Shown: positions 15,818 through 25,547 of the stretch, in pieces
Position numbering within the stretch: position 1 is the stretch's first letter
How the letters are laid out: each line of letters opens with the position of its first letter
Source: Flavihumibacter stibioxidans
GTDB taxonomy: Bacteria > Bacteroidota > Bacteroidia > Chitinophagales > Chitinophagaceae
Length of the DNA: 64,000 nucleotides
Assembly: GCF_014332695.1 (NCBI RefSeq)
Contig: NZ_MBUA01000001.1
Span: 1-64,000 of the forward strand
Reading direction: 5' to 3'
The notes under the pieces: generated by a model
Told to the model about the DNA's origin: nothing
Seen by the model: only the letters and a program-made list of their open reading frames with translations
The model's database searches: none
Position numbers and translations under genes: made by a program

Positions 15818-18800
15818 TTATTTCAACAGGAGCAGCGGAAAATCAAGTCCAATTCCGTAACTGCTGGGATACTGCGGACTGCCGTGAAACTTGCGTGTCA
15901 GTTCAGGCACTTTGGTTTCAAGGTAATTTTTCAGTTCATTGACGGTCACTTTTGCATCACCGTTATCTGCCGTTCCTTTCATTGCTTCCAGCAGGGTATA
16001 GGTGAAAGCTCCATGACCCAGTTGGGAAAATTCATTGGCAAATTGCTGCGAACCGGATGCCGCCATCCAATGGGTTCCTGTACTGCGTGCCAGTAAGGCA
16101 ATTGACTTACCCTGTTCAGAGGAACTGACCAGCATAGATTCAAAAGCCCCGGCCGACTGGCAGGCATCCAACACAAATAGTTGTTTCTGGGCAGCGATCT
16201 GAATGGCATATGATTGCAGCTCCTTTGAGGAGATTCCATTCATTTTCAACGTGGCATCCAACTGATCCAGTGCGGCTACATTATTGGGAACCAGGTAAAA
16301 CTCTTTGGAACCTGAACCACTCATGATTCCATGCCCGGCATAATAAAATACAAATACGTCTTTTGGCTGGGCTTCCTGGCGAACCTGGGCAAAAGCTGCC
16401 ATAATACCTTTTTTATCCGCCTGCCCGTCGGTAATATAAAATGTTTCCACCTTGCTGATTACAGTTTTGCTTTTTGCTTCCATCTCTGTTTTAAAAGAAG
16501 ATGCATCTGCCAGGGCATAGTTCAGGTTCATTTTGGGGTTTTGGTATTGATTGATGCCCACCACCACAAGGTAAAGTGTGGCCGATTGATCTACTTCGGC
16601 CAGCGGACCGGTTGGCAACCGTTGAACGGTTCCCGAAGAGGCAGGAACTGGCTTCACACCAACACCGGATGAATTGTACCTGATTGTAATCTCCGAAGGC
16701 TCACTTTCCGTACGCTGGCTGTTCAGCGCTATGGCTCGAATATTATTTTCACCCGGCAGCAGGTTCAGGTCAACCGTCCATTGATCAGTACTGGTATTAT
16801 CATCCACCACCACCAGGTTGCGGGTGCCTTTACCCACAGCTTTGCCGTTATGAAACAAACGAATCTCATCCACCTGGTCCTGTGGCGCATTTGCCTTCAC
16901 AGTTATCCTGGCCATGCCCGTTGTATTGTCATACCCGGGGATATCGCTGGTCACTTCCAGGTTTCTTGTCGCAGCATATTGAATATCCACGGTTGGCACG
17001 GGATGCAGTTTTGCCAGGTCAGGCGGATAGAACTTTTCCCCACCGATCTTGCGCAACAACAGGTTGGGGGTATAGAATTTCTCAAAAAGATTCCTGAGGT
17101 CCACGATCTCTTTATCACGTACAAAATACAGTTCCTTTAATCCGGCCTCACTTCCATCAAACAAGCCATCGGGCGACAGAAATATCCACTCATCAGTTCC
17201 TCTTACAAAATAATAGGTACCCAGGAGTTCACCTGTCTTAACTCTGTAAATATTGAGATCTTTCAGGTAACCGTGTACATAGACGATCTCATTGTTATCA
17301 GAGAAATAGGCGTTATTGAAGGCACTTCCTGTTGGCGGCCTGAACGATTTCAATTCCTTTCCATCCAGTGAAAACAATCGCAGGATATGGCTGTAACCAC
17401 CAGTCATCAACTGGTTGGTTTCACCGATGGCCAGCCATTGCATACCATGCGCCGCACCAATTACCTTTACACTGTTGTTATGCGGCACGGTAAATTCAGA
17501 TACCAGTTTTCCGGTCTTCGACTCCAGGACAGAAACCAGACCCGACTGGGCTTCCACCACTACCAGTTTACGGTCATTGTCCACCCAAACCAACTGGGTC
17601 ACCCAATTGTCCACTTTGCCTTCACTAACCCGTTTGCTGTACAGGATCGCTTTTGTTTCCAGGTCCATGACCTGTAGCGTGGGCACATTCTTCAGCAACA
17701 GGGTATAGGCGAGGTAGCGGGCATCCCTGCTGTTGACAGGTGCTGTCAGGGGGCCGGAAAATGTCGCCACCCGACTTGCTGCCCCTGTGGCAATATCGAT
17801 TGCACCCACCAGCTTTTTATACGCATTCACATAAATAATCTTCCTGCCATCACGTGAAAAAAAGATAGACCCGTAACTTATATAATCCGCAGGAGGCTGA
17901 AGGGTTTTGATGAGTTTCCCGGTGCGTCTGTCCGCTATACTTATTTTATCACCCCTGTTGGCAATCAGTTTGCCATCATTAGAATAAACAACCTTGGGAA
18001 ATCCGTGGGTAAGGTTCAAAGGCCGATGGGTTTCACCGTCAAAACCATGGATAAACCCATCATCCGTAACAAATTCATAGCCGTCTTCCGGAAGGTTGAA
18101 ACTAAGATCCTCCCTTGTATAATCAGCGACGATATGGGCAATGGAATTTCCGAACTGCTCTTCGTAATGGAGGGTTTCCGGATCCATCCTGTACAGGGTG
18201 GACCCAATGGTGAAGAAGGTTTTACCTGAACCTTTCAACACCCTTGTTAAACGGCCATATTCATATGACAAGGGCTTCTCATCTGGCCTTAGTTTCAGTG
18301 TTACCGTTTTAAGTACCTTAAAACTATTAGGATCCAGAAGTTCCACCACAGATTTGGGATTTGCCAGGTCCTTGGAAAAGAAAATACACTGCCCGATCGA
18401 ATTGACGGTCAGACTGACCGGCATATTTTTTATGGCTTTCCGGTTGAGGATTTTATTGGCATTGATATCAAATCTTTCCAGGGAGTCTTCCGTTGCAGCC
18501 AGTAACTGTTCCTGTTCCGGCCAGTAGGTCCAGGTAAGGTATTTCCGTTTTTGTCCTTTGGGAAACTCGTTTTTCATCACCACTTTGCCCGCTTCCAGGT
18601 CAACCACGAAAGACCCCCATTGACCGGCCATCATTAATTTATTGGGGTCTTTAAGCGGGTAGAGTTTCATCTCGGTAGCATCATAGTTCAACACCCTGTA
18701 AATGCGTTTGAACAATTTACCGGTAAATGCTTCGTACAGTTCCAGGTCTGTTGAACTATTCAGGTAAACCAGACGCTGGTCATGGGAAAAGCAGCTGCCA

Positions 18801-19150
18801 TAATAGGTAGCACTGCTTTGAATGATGAAATTACCGGTGCGAACGTCAACCAAAAAAGTGCCTCCGCTTCCCGTGACCAGGATTCGGTTCCCGTCGTCTG
18901 ACACAGAAAGAGATTTCATTTGCATATCAAGTCCGCCACCAAGCCGTTTTTCAAATATCTTTTTTTGCTGACGCATGTTCCACAACACGATGGTTTGCCC
19001 ACTGATGGTGGCGGCATATTTTTCATCTTTCGTAACGGCAAAGTCATGGAGCACACCGGAATTTCCGGTTGGCAAAACCAGTTTGATCTCCTGGGCACAC
19101 AGGTTAAACAAGGTTGTCAGCAAAAACAATAACAGTGCTAAATTTTTCAT
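15818..19150 (-). CDS. Secreted beta-propeller protein with C-terminal caspase-like (C14) peptidase domain
   Basis: 1110 residues. The signal peptide MKNLALLLFLLTTLFNLCAQ makes the ATG at 19150 the preferred start. Residues ~25-700 are WD40/propeller-like repeats (blades such as HDFAVTKDEKYAATISGQTI and LDIATGAASR-type strands). A short Ig-like beta domain follows (~740-830, ending NNIRAIALNSQRTES). The caspase-like domain occupies ~856-1110 with catalytic His near 940 (FYYAGHG) and Cys near 997 (VLDACQSAG), so the dyad is intact. The domain resembles prokaryotic caspase homologues (orthocaspase/metacaspase p20). It lies 26 bases downstream of a papain-like peptidase gene on the same strand, so the two are probably cotranscribed. 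Substrate and biological role are unknown. Its terminator is at 15732-15764. Confidence 0.9.
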   Translation of the reverse strand: MKNLALLLFLLTTLFNLCAQEIKLVLPTGNSGVLHDFAVTKDEKYAATISGQTIVLWNMRQQKKIFEKRLGGGLDMQMKSLSVSDDGNRILVTGSGGTFLVDVRTGNFIIQSSATYYGSCFSHDQRLVYLNSSTDLELYEAFTGKLFKRIYRVLNYDATEMKLYPLKDPNKLMMAGQWGSFVVDLEAGKVVMKNEFPKGQKRKYLTWTYWPEQEQLLAATEDSLERFDINANKILNRKAIKNMPVSLTVNSIGQCIFFSKDLANPKSVVELLDPNSFKVLKTVTLKLRPDEKPLSYEYGRLTRVLKGSGKTFFTIGSTLYRMDPETLHYEEQFGNSIAHIVADYTREDLSFNLPEDGYEFVTDDGFIHGFDGETHRPLNLTHGFPKVVYSNDGKLIANRGDKISIADRRTGKLIKTLQPPADYISYGSIFFSRDGRKIIYVNAYKKLVGAIDIATGAASRVATFSGPLTAPVNSRDARYLAYTLLLKNVPTLQVMDLETKAILYSKRVSEGKVDNWVTQLVWVDNDRKLVVVEAQSGLVSVLESKTGKLVSEFTVPHNNSVKVIGAAHGMQWLAIGETNQLMTGGYSHILRLFSLDGKELKSFRPPTGSAFNNAYFSDNNEIVYVHGYLKDLNIYRVKTGELLGTYYFVRGTDEWIFLSPDGLFDGSEAGLKELYFVRDKEIVDLRNLFEKFYTPNLLLRKIGGEKFYPPDLAKLHPVPTVDIQYAATRNLEVTSDIPGYDNTTGMARITVKANAPQDQVDEIRLFHNGKAVGKGTRNLVVVDDNTSTDQWTVDLNLLPGENNIRAIALNSQRTESEPSEITIRYNSSGVGVKPVPASSGTVQRLPTGPLAEVDQSATLYLVVVGINQYQNPKMNLNYALADASSFKTEMEAKSKTVISKVETFYITDGQADKKGIMAAFAQVRQEAQPKDVFVFYYAGHGIMSGSGSKEFYLVPNNVAALDQLDATLKMNGISSKELQSYAIQIAAQKQLFVLDACQSAGAFESMLVSSSEQGKSIALLARSTGTHWMAASGSQQFANEFSQLGHGAFTYTLLEAMKGTADNGDAKVTVNELKNYLETKVPELTRKFHGSPQYPSSYGIGLDFPLLLLK

Positions 19151-19176
19151 GGTATTCTGCTTCAATTGCCGGTTGG

Positions 19177-20721
19177 TCAATGGTGTGAGATTTCGATCAT
19201 CAGCGGTACTATGCCTGGCTGGTCTCCTTCATATTTGAATCCTGCCTGCAAAGCCTCATAGTGCACCAGTGATTTGTCAATGAGTTTGTTTCCCAGTACC
19301 TGTTTTATTTTAGCCGACAGTCCACCCTGCGAGGCATTCATCTTTGCTGCAATACCTGCTGCGTCCAGTTTTTCCGTACTGAACAGAATCAGGAGATAGT
19401 CACTGCCTTTGTTCTCGTCCAGTTTAATCACTTTGGTGTCGGAAGGGAAAGCCACCACACTGTTACGACCAACATGGGTGGAAGTTATATCGTCATAGGG
19501 CAAAATTCGGTTTACCTTCCCCGTGAGGTCCGACGCAAATGCATAGACGTAGGCTTCCTGTTCGATATTCAGGAAGAAACGAAATTTAGTGCCACTGCCA
19601 TAGCTGTCTGCCATCGTATAAGCTACCAGGTCTTCTGTCGATGCCAATGCTTCTTCTACCACCAGGTTGCGGCTGCTTGTCTTGTTAACCGGCATATTGG
19701 CGCCGTTGGACAGTTTAAATTCCAGGCTGCCGCTGAGGGCTGATTTCCGGGGAGCCGGAGAGGGTGCGGGAACTGGTTCAGGTCCTGGCTGCGGGACAGG
19801 TTGTGGCGCAGGCTGCGGAGATGGCGCCGGTTTGGGTGAGGGTGTTCCGGGATCTCCAAAAACCTGTAATGCCAATACACACCATTTTGCATAATCTGCA
19901 TACCGTACCCAGATAAATCCGCCATCCCCCCAACCAGTTCCCCAACTGTTCATCACCCTGAAAGCACCGCCTGCCTTCTGGTCATCATACCCCACCACCA
20001 CCATAGCGTGGGCCGCGTGTTTCCAGTCGCTCAATGAATCTTCAGGAACCGTATTCCAGGTATCTGATTTCACCTTGAAAAAACTTTCGGGCAGGTAAAA
20101 CCCGGTGGATACCGGTGTTCCTTCCAGGATGGCTTTTTTGGTGATATCGATCATGGCCTCTGCATCCTTCACATAAGTATCTCCCTCCAACAATCCTTTT
20201 CCCGCAAATAATATGGCTGCATCCTTTAACTTGTAATTGGCAGCTTCCTTTCTGGCATGCTCCTGCAAAGGTAGCCCACACTGGTAGGGCACTGTTTTCA
20301 AGAGCGCATCCCCGCCTTCTATCATGGTGATAATGGCTTTAACCGGATCTGAACCTTTCTGGCAATTGCCGTCTTCCGGATGCTTTATTTGTTCATACAG
20401 GTAGGTGGGCGAAAATGCATACTCGTTAATCAGGTCCCTGTCGGTAATATTATGATTGATGGCATACAAAATAGTGGCTACACCATAACCATTGGCAAAT
20501 GCCACACAGGTGCCGTGTTCCCCCTGGTCGCCGGGAGTGGGACAAAATTTTTCAAGTGAATAGGCTGCTGGTAAACCCCGGAAACTGCGAAAGGAAAGCG
20601 GCAGTTTTATGGGTGTAGCGGCAATGGTGGTGGCGTTGAATTGTGCACCGGTGGCTCGCTGCTGGGCTTTCAGACTGATAACAGGCCCCAGCAGGCAGGT
20701 CAGGATAAAAATTTGTTTCAT
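19177..20721 (-). CDS. Secreted papain-like (C1) cysteine peptidase with DUF4384-like C-terminal domain
   Basis: 514 residues. A signal peptide (MKQIFILTCLLGPVISLKAQ) leads into a C1 peptidase domain at ~50-290 with all four active-site residues: Gln66 and Cys72 (GDQGEHGTCVAFA), His238 (HAAHAMVVVGYDD), Asn258 (VMNSWGTGWGDGGF). There is no obvious inhibitory propeptide; only ~30 residues separate the signal from the catalytic domain. A Pro/Ala/Pro linker (~291-325, repeats of PxP) joins a beta domain at ~350-470 (FRFFLNIEQEAYVYAFASD), which resembles DUF4384. That domain is elsewhere found beside caspase-like domains. It is first gene of a probable two-gene unit with the caspase-like gene. Confidence 0.9.
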   Translation of the reverse strand: MKQIFILTCLLGPVISLKAQQRATGAQFNATTIAATPIKLPLSFRSFRGLPAAYSLEKFCPTPGDQGEHGTCVAFANGYGVATILYAINHNITDRDLINEYAFSPTYLYEQIKHPEDGNCQKGSDPVKAIITMIEGGDALLKTVPYQCGLPLQEHARKEAANYKLKDAAILFAGKGLLEGDTYVKDAEAMIDITKKAILEGTPVSTGFYLPESFFKVKSDTWNTVPEDSLSDWKHAAHAMVVVGYDDQKAGGAFRVMNSWGTGWGDGGFIWVRYADYAKWCVLALQVFGDPGTPSPKPAPSPQPAPQPVPQPGPEPVPAPSPAPRKSALSGSLEFKLSNGANMPVNKTSSRNLVVEEALASTEDLVAYTMADSYGSGTKFRFFLNIEQEAYVYAFASDLTGKVNRILPYDDITSTHVGRNSVVAFPSDTKVIKLDENKGSDYLLILFSTEKLDAAGIAAKMNASQGGLSAKIKQVLGNKLIDKSLVHYEALQAGFKYEGDQPGIVPLMIEISHH

Positions 20722-20856
20722 GGGTTAAATACCTTTTTCGAATGGTCAAATTATGCCAATAACGCAGTCCCCGGCGGATTCCAATATATTTTCAGAAAAA
20801 AATACCCGCTGGTGGGTATGAGAAAGTTTTTTCATAAATTGTGTCAAACTAACACA

Positions 20857-23202
20857 ATGAAGAATTGCCATATGCTGAAGCCTGCTTTGCTTGCAGGTAT
20901 AATCCACATTGCTGCAAGTGTTACTGCCCAGCAATGGACAGAAACAAATAAGGAGAACTTCTCCCTCATCACCAACAAAGGCGGACAAATGCTTGGCTAT
21001 TCTCCGGCATCGGGTATCAAAATCCTGACTGTAAATGGACTGGCATTTAAAGATCTGAACAAAAACGGTCAGCTTGACAAATATGAAGACTGGCGGTTAT
21101 CCTTTGACGTTAGGGCAAAGGATCTGGCATCCAAAATGACAATTGAGCAGATAGCCGGACTGATGTTATACAGTGGACACCAGTCAATTCCGGCCCGGCC
21201 CCGTGGCTTTGGCGGCGGTACCTATAATGGTAAACCCCTGGCAGAAAGTGGTGCCAGGTCCACTGACCTGAGCGACCAGCAGAAAGCATTCCTGACCAAG
21301 GACAACCTGCGGCATGTGCTGGTCACCAGTGTGGAAAGTCCGGAAGTGGCAGCCAAATGGAATAATAACATGCAGGCACTGGTAGAGGGACTTGGGCTTG
21401 GTATCCCTGCCAATACCAGTTCCGATCCGCGTCATACTGCTGCAGCCACCACGGAATACAACGCTGGAGCCGGAGGAAAGATATCCCTCTGGCCCGAAGA
21501 ACTGGGGCTGGCAGCTACCTTTGACCCAGCCATTGTTGAGCAGTTTGGAACAATCGGGGGACGGGAGTACCGTGCTTTGGGCATCAGTACCGCGTTGTCG
21601 CCCCAGATTGACCTGGGTACCGAACCACGCTGGAACCGGATTAAAGGTACTTTTGGCGAGGACCCATATCTTGCCGCCGATATGGCCCGGGCTTATGTGG
21701 ACGGATTCCAGACTTCCAAAGGCAGGGATGAGATCAGGGATGGCTGGGGCTTTACCAGTGTAAATGCCATGGTTAAACACTGGCCTTCCGGCGGACCGGA
21801 AGAGGGGGGAAGGGACGGCCATTTTGCCTATGGTAAATTTGCAGTCTATCCCGGTAACCAGTTTGAATTGCAAATGATCCCATTCTTACAGGGTGCCTTC
21901 AAACTTAAAGGCAAAACAAAAATGGCATCCGCCGTTATGCCTTATTACACCATCAGCTACAACCAGGACAAAAAAAATGGGGAGAATGTGGGCAACGGCT
22001 TTTCCAAATATATTGTTACTGATTTGCTACGGAATAAATACGGGTATGACGGAGTGGTATGTACCGACTGGCTGATCACAGCGGATGAAGGGAAAACACC
22101 GGATGTGTTTTTAGGAAAATCCTGGGGAGTGGAAGCCAATACGATTGCGGAAAGGCATTATAAAGTGATCATGGCAGGATTGGATCAGTTTGGGGGCAAC
22201 AATGTGGCGGGGCCGGTTATTGAAGCTTACCAGATGGGCGTAAAGGAACACGGTGAGGCATTTATGCGCAGGCGTTTTGAACAGTCTGCCGTAAGACTGC
22301 TGATGAATATCTTCCGAACCGGGCTGTTTGAAAATCCATACCTCGATCCGGAATATACCAAAACAACAGTGGGTAAACCCGAATACATGAAAGCCGGTTA
22401 TGATGCCCAGCTGAAATCCATTGTGATGCTTAAAAACAAGGATGGTATCCTTCCCCTGCAAAAAAATAAAACAGTCTATATCCCCAAAAGACTGACGCCT
22501 TCCATGCGCGACTGGTTTGGCAATGTTACACCGGAAAAACTGGACTATCCGGTGAACCTTGAAGTGGTCCGCAAATATTTCAACATCACCGACGATCCTG
22601 AAAAGGCCGACCTCGCGCTGGTCTTCGCACTGAGTCCTATGGCCGGAGTAGGATATGACATTGAAGACCGCAAAAAAGGAGGCAACGGATACCTTCCCAT
22701 TTCACTCCAGTATTCACCATATACGGCTACCCATGCCCGTGAAAAAAGCATTGCCGCGGGAGATCCGGTCATTGATCCAACAGTCACTGACAGAAGCTAT
22801 AAAGGAAAATCCTATACTGCCGCCAACCAGGCCGAATTAAAAACCATCCTCGACACCAGGGCAGCCATGAAGGGCAAGCCGGTGATTGTGTGTGTGGAAG
22901 CATCCAGTCCGATGATCTTCTCTGAATTTGAAAAGCAGGTTAATGGCATCATACTTGGCTTCGGCGTGCAACACCAGGCCATGCTTGATATTCTTACAGG
23001 TGTAGAGCCATCGGGATTACTGCCTGTGCAGATGCCCGCTGACATGAAAACTGTTGAGGAACAATATGAGGATGTTCCCCATGACATGAAAACACATGTG
23101 GACTCAGAGGGAAATGCCTATGATTTCGGATTTGGCCTGAACTGGAAAGGAGTTATCCGTGACAGCAGGACCCAGAAATATGTAAAAAAGAAAAAGCCAT
23201 AA
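20857..23202 (+). CDS. Secreted glycoside hydrolase family 3 (beta-glucosidase-like)
   Basis: 781 residues with a signal peptide (cleavage likely after SVTA, residue 24). Residues 66-77 (DLNKNGQLDKYE) form an EF-hand-type calcium loop just before the catalytic barrel. The GH3 (beta/alpha)8 domain shows AMVKHWPSGG and GYDGVVCTDW, giving Asp404 as the likely nucleophile. The C-terminal alpha/beta sandwich begins around SIVMLKNKDGILPLQ, with a final DFGFGLNW strand. The ATG at 20857 opens the signal; an in-frame ATG five codons later is also possible. The likely role is release of sugars from beta-glycosides in the periplasm or outside the cell. No susC/susD genes are near, so it is not in a typical PUL. 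Confidence 0.9.
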   Translation: MKNCHMLKPALLAGIIHIAASVTAQQWTETNKENFSLITNKGGQMLGYSPASGIKILTVNGLAFKDLNKNGQLDKYEDWRLSFDVRAKDLASKMTIEQIAGLMLYSGHQSIPARPRGFGGGTYNGKPLAESGARSTDLSDQQKAFLTKDNLRHVLVTSVESPEVAAKWNNNMQALVEGLGLGIPANTSSDPRHTAAATTEYNAGAGGKISLWPEELGLAATFDPAIVEQFGTIGGREYRALGISTALSPQIDLGTEPRWNRIKGTFGEDPYLAADMARAYVDGFQTSKGRDEIRDGWGFTSVNAMVKHWPSGGPEEGGRDGHFAYGKFAVYPGNQFELQMIPFLQGAFKLKGKTKMASAVMPYYTISYNQDKKNGENVGNGFSKYIVTDLLRNKYGYDGVVCTDWLITADEGKTPDVFLGKSWGVEANTIAERHYKVIMAGLDQFGGNNVAGPVIEAYQMGVKEHGEAFMRRRFEQSAVRLLMNIFRTGLFENPYLDPEYTKTTVGKPEYMKAGYDAQLKSIVMLKNKDGILPLQKNKTVYIPKRLTPSMRDWFGNVTPEKLDYPVNLEVVRKYFNITDDPEKADLALVFALSPMAGVGYDIEDRKKGGNGYLPISLQYSPYTATHAREKSIAAGDPVIDPTVTDRSYKGKSYTAANQAELKTILDTRAAMKGKPVIVCVEASSPMIFSEFEKQVNGIILGFGVQHQAMLDILTGVEPSGLLPVQMPADMKTVEEQYEDVPHDMKTHVDSEGNAYDFGFGLNWKGVIRDSRTQKYVKKKKP

Positions 23203-23205
23203 CAA

Positions 23206-23239
23206 GGAGGGGCTTCCTGTACCGGAAGCCCCCTCCTTT
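23206..23239. terminator. Hairpin terminator between convergent GH3 and lipoprotein genes
   Basis: GGAGGGGCTTCC (23206-23217) and GGAAGCCCCCTCC (23224-23236) pair with one bulged C around a 6-base loop. A short T run follows on the plus strand and TT on the minus strand. It probably serves the GH3 gene and may be bidirectional. Confidence 0.65.
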
Positions 23240-23257
23240 ATAACTTACACTTCACAG

Positions 23258-24529
23258 TTATACAATCCTTTTTACCCTGAAATATCCCTCAATTTGTTGT
23301 GTGCCGAGTTGTTTTCCCGAACTGACTGAAAACTTACCCGAAGGGCTGACCGAAAATGACCCGATGATCCATTCGCCCACTGCTCCCCATTTATCAATTT
23401 TCAGCGAGCCGCCACTGTCCAATACTTCGTCATTGGCACCCAAATACCAGGAAGCATGGATATAACCGGCACCAAGATTACTCAGGTTGATGGCAGTATT
23501 ATGCGTCTCATTTTCATGTACCCATGAAAAATTTCCTGTGCCCCCCGGCCAGATGATGGAAAGGTTGAAAACCTCAGACACGCCGGCAACACCGCTTTGG
23601 GTTTCATCCAGGTAGGATGCCCCGCCCGGCAGATGTTGCCATTCTCCGCCACCTATCCGATACACTACTCCATCTGCCAGTATCCTGATATGTGCCAGCA
23701 GCAGGAGTTGATGTTGTTCACTTACTATCTGGGCAACTGCAGTGGCTTCAGCCTGTTCTATAACAGTTGCCGGTGCCTTGTAGGTTGCTTTGCTGCCATT
23801 TCCACTAAGAGTACCCACCCCGGTCAGGCTCCATTTTTTGACCAGGCTGGCCAGTACCGGTACTCCTTTCCCAAGTGGAAGACTGGTAACGTCAGCATTG
23901 TTCAGTGGTGCCAGCAGGTCATCCGCATAGGGATGATAATTCAACACCTGGAGCGGAAGCGTTTCGTTTTGACCTGCAACGGAACTGGTTGGAACGAGTT
24001 TCAACCAGGTTACCAGGGTCCAGTTGCTGAAATGACTGGTGGTTACAGTTACAGTTTTGCTGGTGGGATCAATTGTCACGGGTCGCACCATCTGCCAGAT
24101 TCCCTGTGCATCCTGGAATGCAATGGACAATACCTCTTCAGATGCAATTGAATCCAGCAGCTTGTCATATGAAAACCGGATGGTCACAGGTTTTGCAAAT
24201 TGCTTTCCATGGGGCAAAAGACTGTAACTCTTTCCCAGTCCGGCATCACAGGTGTTTTTAACCGGCTGCAACTGAAATGTTGTTTGCTCACTTACTGCAC
24301 CTGCCGGAACCGTTACCTTGATAAATCCATCAGGGGAACTGAATTGTCCGCCGCCGGCCCCGATCGTAAAACTAAGTGCCGCACCATCCGGCTCGCCAAC
24401 CGGCCTGGGCAGTGGCTGGTGATCAACAGGAGGAATGATTTCTGATCCATCAGATTTTTTACATCCGCTTAATACGTTTAAAAATACTGATGCCGTAAAG
24501 AAAAGGTTTAATAGTTTTCTGGTATTCAT
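23258..24529 (-). CDS. Lipoprotein with ZU5-like domain
   Basis: 423 residues. A signal peptide with lipobox LSGC (Cys about residue 22) is followed by KKSDGSE. It lacks the SDDDD-like export signal, so which membrane it sits in is open. Residues ~45-170 (GGGQFSSPDGFIKVTVPAGAV...FSYDKLLDS...SHFSNWTLV) match the beta-fold of ZU5 domains seen in Bacteroidota lipoproteins. The C-terminal half is beta-rich with GGTGNFSWVHENETHNTAIN and GKFSVSSGKQLGTQQIEGYF, possibly a second binding module. The function is unknown; the architecture suggests adhesion or polymer binding. It is convergent with GH3. Confidence 0.75.
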   Translation of the reverse strand: MNTRKLLNLFFTASVFLNVLSGCKKSDGSEIIPPVDHQPLPRPVGEPDGAALSFTIGAGGGQFSSPDGFIKVTVPAGAVSEQTTFQLQPVKNTCDAGLGKSYSLLPHGKQFAKPVTIRFSYDKLLDSIASEEVLSIAFQDAQGIWQMVRPVTIDPTSKTVTVTTSHFSNWTLVTWLKLVPTSSVAGQNETLPLQVLNYHPYADDLLAPLNNADVTSLPLGKGVPVLASLVKKWSLTGVGTLSGNGSKATYKAPATVIEQAEATAVAQIVSEQHQLLLLAHIRILADGVVYRIGGGEWQHLPGGASYLDETQSGVAGVSEVFNLSIIWPGGTGNFSWVHENETHNTAINLSNLGAGYIHASWYLGANDEVLDSGGSLKIDKWGAVGEWIIGSFSVSPSGKFSVSSGKQLGTQQIEGYFRVKRIV

Positions 24530-24642
24530 CTTGCGTTTAATTGAGTCCGCAAGTTATCCGAATACCAGGGCCTGCCATGTCACATGATGATGTGAAATCA
24601 GGTCTTTGGGATCAAATCTAGACAAGTAAACATCACAGCAGG

Positions 24643-25524
24643 CTATTCGGCTATTGTACCTTTCATTGCCTGCTCGCGGTATTTTTTGGGAGAATGACCG
24701 GTGGTTTCCTTGAAAAGCTTATTAAAATTAGAGATCGTTTTATATCCGCAGTTATAGGCAATTTCAGAAATGGTCCAGTCGCTGTTGAGCAGCAATTTAC
24801 AGGCATTGCTGATCCGCACCTGGTTCAGGTATTCCACAAAATGAATCTTATTGCGCTTTTTAAAAAGACGGCAAAAACTTTGGGGAGTCAGGTTGGTAAG
24901 GCCCGCTACATCCTTTAACTGGATATCGGAACGGAAATTGTCATTCACATATCGGTATACATCGCAGAGTCGGTCTTTTTCCGCTTTGTTTTCATGGTTC
25001 AGCAATTCCTCCGAATTAATATGAACCAGGTCTGTAGACTGGGATAAGAGGTGCAATATTTCAAGAAGTCCCATTACCTTATCAAACCCTTTTTTCTCCA
25101 GTAAACTTTCCATCCTGGAGGCAATCAGTTGCCTTGTATTATGCTGAATAAAGATGCCGGATTTCGATTGCAACAGAAGTTGCCGGATATTCTGGGCCTC
25201 CGGCAGGGAAAATAATCCTGATTCAAACAGGCAGGGATGGAAATACACAACGATTGCCCTCGCCCTCTTACTTGTTTGCCCGTTCACATAACAATCGTCA
25301 TTGATCCAGATATGTGGAAGGGATGGACCGATCAGCACCATATCCCCGGGCTCAAAGGATTCAATGAGATTGCCGACAATTCTTTTGCCGTGACTTTCCC
25401 TTATATATACAAGTTCAATTTCCGGATGAACATGCAGGGGGGAACTGAAAAATGATTCATCCCTCTCCATTACGGTGAAGAGACTATTATGCTTTACTGC
25501 TATTTCAGTTTGTAAGATTTTCAT
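24643..25524 (-). CDS. AraC-family transcriptional regulator with N-terminal cupin
   Basis: 293 residues. The N-terminal half (~1-150) is a cupin-like sensor with HVHPEIELVYI and FEPGDMVLIGPSLPH. The C-terminal ~100 residues carry two helix-turn-helix units (IQLKDVAGLTNLTPQSFCRLFK and ISEIAYNCGYKTISNFNKLFKE) ending in the usual GHSPKKYR. It probably senses a sugar. It is divergent from galK (89 bases between starts), so galK is a plausible target, though no operator was identified. A minus-strand TACATTTG at 25548-25555 is a candidate -7 element, 23 bases before the start. Confidence 0.9.
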   Translation of the reverse strand: MKILQTEIAVKHNSLFTVMERDESFFSSPLHVHPEIELVYIRESHGKRIVGNLIESFEPGDMVLIGPSLPHIWINDDCYVNGQTSKRARAIVVYFHPCLFESGLFSLPEAQNIRQLLLQSKSGIFIQHNTRQLIASRMESLLEKKGFDKVMGLLEILHLLSQSTDLVHINSEELLNHENKAEKDRLCDVYRYVNDNFRSDIQLKDVAGLTNLTPQSFCRLFKKRNKIHFVEYLNQVRISNACKLLLNSDWTISEIAYNCGYKTISNFNKLFKETTGHSPKKYREQAMKGTIAE

Positions 25525-25547
25525 GTGGCAGTCTGTCCTAAACCTTT

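Noticed and set aside
18407-18424. CGGTCAGACTGACCG palindrome as a member of the GTCTGAC repeat family
   Set aside because: It lies inside the caspase-like coding sequence, is short and lacks the GTGTCTGAC outer core; chance is likely.
15818-20721. Caspase-like and papain-like genes as an anti-phage defence system
   Set aside because: Both proteins carry signal peptides and have no nucleic-acid sensor, TPR partner or toxin gene nearby; defence caspases act in the cytoplasm.
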